A stretch of 64,000 bases of DNA from RUG563 sp045589355. GTDB taxonomy: Bacteria > Bacillota > Clostridia > Christensenellales > Aristaeellaceae. The stretch spans positions 25,552 through 89,551 of the forward strand of contig JAZNOW010000019.1 of the NCBI GenBank assembly GCA_045589355.1. The letters run 5' to 3'. The position numbers were made by a program, and so were the translations under genes. Positions within the stretch are counted from its first letter, which is position 1. Each line of letters opens with the position of its first letter. The notes beneath the pieces are model-generated. The model saw only the letters and a program-made list of their open reading frames with translations. It was not told where the DNA came from and did not search any database. Shown here in pieces: positions 61,225 to 64,000 of this stretch.

Positions 61225-61944
61225 ATGGAATTGTGGGATTTGTATGACGAAAACGGCTGCCTGACCGGCGAAACCATGCGCCGGGGGGAGAAGGCGCCGC
61301 CAAACCGGTATCACCGGGTGGTGGAGGTGCTTTTCCTCAACAGCCGGGGAGAAATTCTGCTGCAAAAAAGAGCGCTTCAAAAAAAGCTCTATCCCGATAT
61401 CCTGTGGTATCCCACAGGCGGTGCGGTGCTGGCCGGGGAAACGGTGGAACAGGCCTGCCGCCGGGAAGTGGAAGAGGAACTGGGCTTTTCCCCGGATATG
61501 GAACATGCCCGGCTTTTGTCCCATGAAGTGCAGCACGGGTTCATGCGGGATCTGTTTTTGATCCGGCAGGATATGCCGGTGGAAAACATGCGTTTTCAGG
61601 AAGGGGAAGTGGACGGGGCCTTGTGGCTGCTGCCGGAAAATATCCCCTGCGAGAAGGGCGAATGGGAAGCCTTTTCTTTTCTGAACCACCTGAAAGAAGC
61701 GCTTCCTTTCCTGCTGTTGGAAAGCATGCGCATCCGTATTCCCTGCGGCATGTACCGCCACTATAAAGGAAAAAGATACTGTGTGCAGGGGCTTTGCCTG
61801 CATTCCGAAACAGTGGAGCCCATGGTGATCTACCAGGCCCAGTACGGCACCCGGGAAACCTGGGTGCGTCCGGCCGACATGTGGAACGAAGAAATCATGG
61901 TGAACGGCCAGCGTGTCCGCCGGTTTCAAAAAACGGATGATTGA
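61225..61944 (+). CDS. NUDIX hydrolase fused to a DUF1653 domain
   Basis: 239 residues. The NUDIX box is complete: GAVLAGE then REVEEELG, in an IPP-isomerase-like N-terminal domain (LWDLYDENGCLTGE, RYHRVVEVLFLN). From about residue 172, GMYRHYKGKRYCVQGLCLHS then VIYQAQYG and VRPADMWNEEI match the small DUF1653 domain, usually a stand-alone protein. The fusion suggests that DUF1653 handles a nucleotide- or cofactor-linked substrate. AAGGTG lies 6 nt before ATG 61225. Confidence 0.88.
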   Translation: MELWDLYDENGCLTGETMRRGEKAPPNRYHRVVEVLFLNSRGEILLQKRALQKKLYPDILWYPTGGAVLAGETVEQACRREVEEELGFSPDMEHARLLSHEVQHGFMRDLFLIRQDMPVENMRFQEGEVDGALWLLPENIPCEKGEWEAFSFLNHLKEALPFLLLESMRIRIPCGMYRHYKGKRYCVQGLCLHSETVEPMVIYQAQYGTRETWVRPADMWNEEIMVNGQRVRRFQKTDD

Positions 61945-61955
61945 GGTGAAACGCC

Positions 61956-62534
61956 ATCGAAATCAATATTTTTTCCAGAAAGAAAAAGGCGGATCGTTTC
62001 GAAGCCATGGCTGCCCCCTGCGAAAAGCAGGTGTATTTCACTTGCCTTCGCATGCTGGGCAATGAGCAGGACGCACAGGACTGTGCCCAGGAAACCATGC
62101 TGAAGGCGTTCCGCTCCTTCGATTCCTTCCGGGGGGACAGCGCCTTTGCCACCTGGATCATCCGCATTGCCATGAACTGCTGCAACGATTTTCTGCGCAG
62201 CAAAAAGAACGTGGTATCGCTGGACGGCCTGCAGGAGGATGCGGGGTTTGAAGCGGTGGACCGGGGCAAGGGGCCCTATCAGCAATTGGAGCAAAAGGAA
62301 CGCATGCGGCTTTTGCATGCGGCCCTGAAGCAAATGAAGGACGAATACCGGCAACTGATCGTGCTTCGGGATATGCAAGGCATGAGCTATGAAGAAATTG
62401 CCGTAGCGTTGTCGCTTAGCCTTGGCACGGTGAAGAGCCGGCTGAACAGGGCCAGAAATGAACTGGCGAAAATTTTGCAAAAACATGCGGAACTTTTTCC
62501 ATTTCGTTCCGTCCAAGAAAGGGAGGGGAGGTAA
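61956..62534 (+). CDS. ECF sigma factor, probable ATC start
   Basis: Region 2 (YFTCLRMLGNEQDAQDCAQETMLKAFRSF ... TWIIRIAMNCCNDFL) and region 4 (YRQLIVLRDMQGMSYEEIAVALSLSLGTVKSRLNRAR) are clear. The first in-frame ATG (62007, 175 residues) cuts into helix 1 and has no ribosome site. Seventeen codons upstream an ATC at 61956 stands 7 nt after GAGGTG and would give EINIFSRKKKADRFEAMA, a normal sigma N-terminus; an in-frame TGA at 61947 bars anything longer. So the start is probably ATC (192 residues), or a mutated ATG. It is followed by its anti-sigma gene after 3 nt. Confidence 0.88.
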   Translation: MEINIFSRKKKADRFEAMAAPCEKQVYFTCLRMLGNEQDAQDCAQETMLKAFRSFDSFRGDSAFATWIIRIAMNCCNDFLRSKKNVVSLDGLQEDAGFEAVDRGKGPYQQLEQKERMRLLHAALKQMKDEYRQLIVLRDMQGMSYEEIAVALSLSLGTVKSRLNRARNELAKILQKHAELFPFRSVQEREGR

Positions 62535-62537
62535 AGA

Positions 62538-63695
62538 ATGATGGATTGTGAAAAATTGAACCATCTCCTCGATGCGTATTTGGATGGCACGCTGAACGAT
62601 GAGGAAAAGCAGGCCGTGGAGCAGCATGTGGGCGAATGTGAGGAATGTAAAACACTGCTGCAGATGTGCCGGGATCTGAGGGCGGAGGAAGGCCCCGTTC
62701 CCGAAAGCTTTTCCGCTTCCTGGCGTCAGGCCGTCCGGAAGGAGGAAGAAATGGAAAAGAAACAGCAGAGAAAACACTCCCTGCGCAGCATTGCTCTTAT
62801 TGCGGCAGCTTTTGTGTTCATCGTAGGGGGCACCTTCATTACCCGCGACAGGAACTCCAAAGGAAGCGAAAGCTACGATGCCGGCGTCTACTACAACATG
62901 TCCGGCGCTGCGCCGGCAAACGGCGGCATTACGCTGAAGCGTTCATTTTCTTCGTCGGATCAGGTGGTGGAGGAAACAAGCTACGATGCAGCGGCGCCGA
63001 TGATGGCTTCCACCGAAAGTGCGCAGCCGCAAAAGCTCATCCGCCGGGTGGATTTCACCATCAGAACCATGGCGTTTGATCAGGTGGTGGAAAACCTGAA
63101 CGCTCTCACCGCCGAAATGGGCGGCCGGGTGGAGTTCTTCTCCCAGTATGGCGATTCGTCTGCCGGCACGCTCCGCAATGCTTCGTTTACACTGCGTATT
63201 CCGGCGGATAAACTGGATGCGTTCCTGACGGATGTGGAAAACGTGGGCAATGTTACTTCCTTTACCAGCCAGGTAGAGGATGTGACGGAATCCTATTACG
63301 ATATCGAAACCAGGCTCAACACCCAGCTGGCCAAAATGGAGCGGCTGCAGGCACTGATGGCCGAAGCCACCGAAGTGTCCGATCTCATCGAGATCGAATC
63401 CTCCATTGCTGATACCCAGTATATGATCGATCATTATCAGGGCCGGCTCAACGGTATGGATGATGATGTGAATTACAGCACCGTTACCGTCTATGTGCAG
63501 GAAACCCGCGTGGCAGAAACCAAAGAAGCTTCCTTCCTGGAGCGTATCGGTGCCGGTATTGTCGATTCTCTGCACGACGGCCTTCAGTTCCTGGGGGATA
63601 TGGTGGTGTTCCTTCTGTCCATGCTGCCCTGGATTGCCCTGATTGTGGTCATTGTGGTGATTGTAAAGGGTATCCGGAAGAAAAAAAGAAAATAA
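62538..63695 (+). CDS. Anti-sigma factor: zinc-finger head, DUF4349 ectodomain
   Basis: 385 residues. The N-terminus has the ZAS-type motif HVGECEEC (HxxxCxxC) that holds a sigma factor. One helix follows (about 82-100, SIALIAAAFVFIVGG), then a DUF4349 domain (IRRVDFTIRTMAFDQVVENLNAL; SFTLRIPADKLDAFL; DVTESYYDIETRLN) rich in coiled coil, a second helix (VVFLLSMLPWIALIVVIVVI) and a basic tail. So it spans the membrane twice. Expected to hold the upstream ECF sigma until an envelope signal arrives. GGAGG precedes ATG 62538; the next codon is also ATG. Confidence 0.92.
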   Translation: MMDCEKLNHLLDAYLDGTLNDEEKQAVEQHVGECEECKTLLQMCRDLRAEEGPVPESFSASWRQAVRKEEEMEKKQQRKHSLRSIALIAAAFVFIVGGTFITRDRNSKGSESYDAGVYYNMSGAAPANGGITLKRSFSSSDQVVEETSYDAAAPMMASTESAQPQKLIRRVDFTIRTMAFDQVVENLNALTAEMGGRVEFFSQYGDSSAGTLRNASFTLRIPADKLDAFLTDVENVGNVTSFTSQVEDVTESYYDIETRLNTQLAKMERLQALMAEATEVSDLIEIESSIADTQYMIDHYQGRLNGMDDDVNYSTVTVYVQETRVAETKEASFLERIGAGIVDSLHDGLQFLGDMVVFLLSMLPWIALIVVIVVIVKGIRKKKRK

Positions 63696-63775
63696 AAAAA
63701 TGCCGAAAAATGGGGGAAAACGAGGGTTTTCCTCCTTTTTTTCAAAAAAGATTGAAAAAATTCTGAAAAAAGGGG

Positions 63776-63804
63776 TTGACAAAGCGAAAAATAGGTGTTA
63801 TTAT
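63776..63804 (+). promoter_or_regulatory. rRNA operon promoter
   Basis: Consensus TTGACA (63776-63781), 17-nt spacer, TATTAT (63799-63804), then a leader of about 155 nt before 16S. DNA from 63696 to 63775 is A-rich with no gene. Confidence 0.85.
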
Positions 63805-63922
63805 CATCAGGCACGCTTCGGAACGGCACTCCGAAAGGAAAGCGGGGAAGAGCGAGCGACGAACCTTGAAAACGATACAGAGAATGAGGAAAGAACGACA
63901 GTTAATTCTGGAATGAGTTTTT

Positions 63923-63955
63923 ACTTGTTGGTCTGGTAGAACCAGAACACCAAGT
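63923..63955 (+). other. Hairpin in the rRNA leader
   Basis: ACTTGTTGGTCTGGT and ACCAGAACACCAAGT pair at 13 of 15 positions around AGA, 10 nt before the 16S 5' end; it may be a processing or antitermination element. Confidence 0.55.
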
Positions 63956-63965
63956 TGAATGGATT

Positions 63966-64000
63966 AAACACAAGAGTTTGATCCTGGCTCAGGACGAACG
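63966..64000 (+). rRNA. 16S ribosomal RNA, 5' end only
   Basis: AGAGTTTGATCCTGGCTCAG (63973-63992) is the universal 5' primer site of 16S at E. coli positions 8-27, continuing GACGAACG. The 5' end is placed seven bases before it; the gene runs off the right edge. Confidence 0.95.

Overview
The window looks like chromosomal DNA from a fermentative Clostridia-type (Firmicutes/Bacillota) bacterium, probably host- or fibre-associated. The signs are YesM/YesN-type two-component regulation, CUT1 and CUT2 sugar importers with separate binding proteins, ECF sigma/anti-sigma pairs, YlmH, DegV, CapA and CPBP proteins, lipoproteins with Gram-positive style signals, and many compact intrinsic terminators. 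Most of it is moderately GC-rich and densely coded. Two stretches are clearly AT-richer: a HAD gene near 17.5-18.3 kb and a three-gene membrane cassette at 46.3-47.8 kb. The last bases are the start of a 16S rRNA gene on the + strand, preceded by a strong promoter, so an rRNA operon lies just beyond the right edge. The species cannot be named from what is seen.

Layout. 0-7.2 kb: tail of an ABC permease, then MATE exporter, GH5 glycosidase, beta-helix protein and an atypical peptide deformylase; a convergent esterase; a GH29 alpha-L-fucosidase. 7.5-16.5 kb: a sugar-sensing and uptake locus made of a YesN-like regulator, a YesM-like sensor kinase and a lipoprotein binding protein (a likely three-part sensor), diverging from a complete CUT2 importer (binding protein, double ATPase, two permeases; YtfQRT-YjfF type). 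16.6-22.9 kb: a decayed AzgA-type purine permease, the AT-rich HAD gene, patatin, an Ntn amide hydrolase behind a double operator, an anion permease and a Cys-rich membrane protein. 23-31.8 kb: two GH3 glycosidases flanking a 1,069-residue secreted coiled-coil repeat protein, then FliB-like methylase. 31.9-39.7 kb: a sugar-acid style catabolic operon (RraA-like, two SDRs, enolase-superfamily dehydratase) divergent from a CUT1 importer without its own ATPase. 39.8-45.5 kb: DegV, an ECF sigma with a very large membrane anti-sigma-like partner, and an unrecognised 587-residue enzyme-like protein. 45.5-49.4 kb: the accessory zone, with a YbjN-like protein, the AT-rich PrsW cassette between ~110-bp direct repeats, a truncated tRNA copy, tRNA-Val and a 91-bp tandem array. 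49.4-58.3 kb: CPBP protease, fructose-bisphosphate aldolase, CapA, LRR lipoprotein, Lgt-like and phosphodiester-glycosidase proteins, tRNA-Lys, YidD, amidohydrolase, YlmH-like protein. 58.4-64 kb: a large unknown secreted protein, a HAD-NUDIX-sigma-anti-sigma operon and the rRNA start.

How it works together (inference): extracellular sugars are sensed by the YesMN system and imported by the CUT2 and CUT1 transporters. Oligosaccharides are trimmed inside the cell by GH3, GH29 and GH5 enzymes, none of which shows a signal peptide. A sugar or sugar acid is then oxidised, dehydrated and cleaved by the SDR/enolase-superfamily/RraA operon. Envelope upkeep is served by the anti-sigma pairs, the repeat protein, CapA and the LRR lipoprotein. 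The strongest leads for something undescribed are the PrsW cassette with its flanking repeats and tRNA debris, the 91-bp array, the coiled-coil giant, the 31.9-35.6 kb pathway and the double-operator promoter at 19.4 kb.
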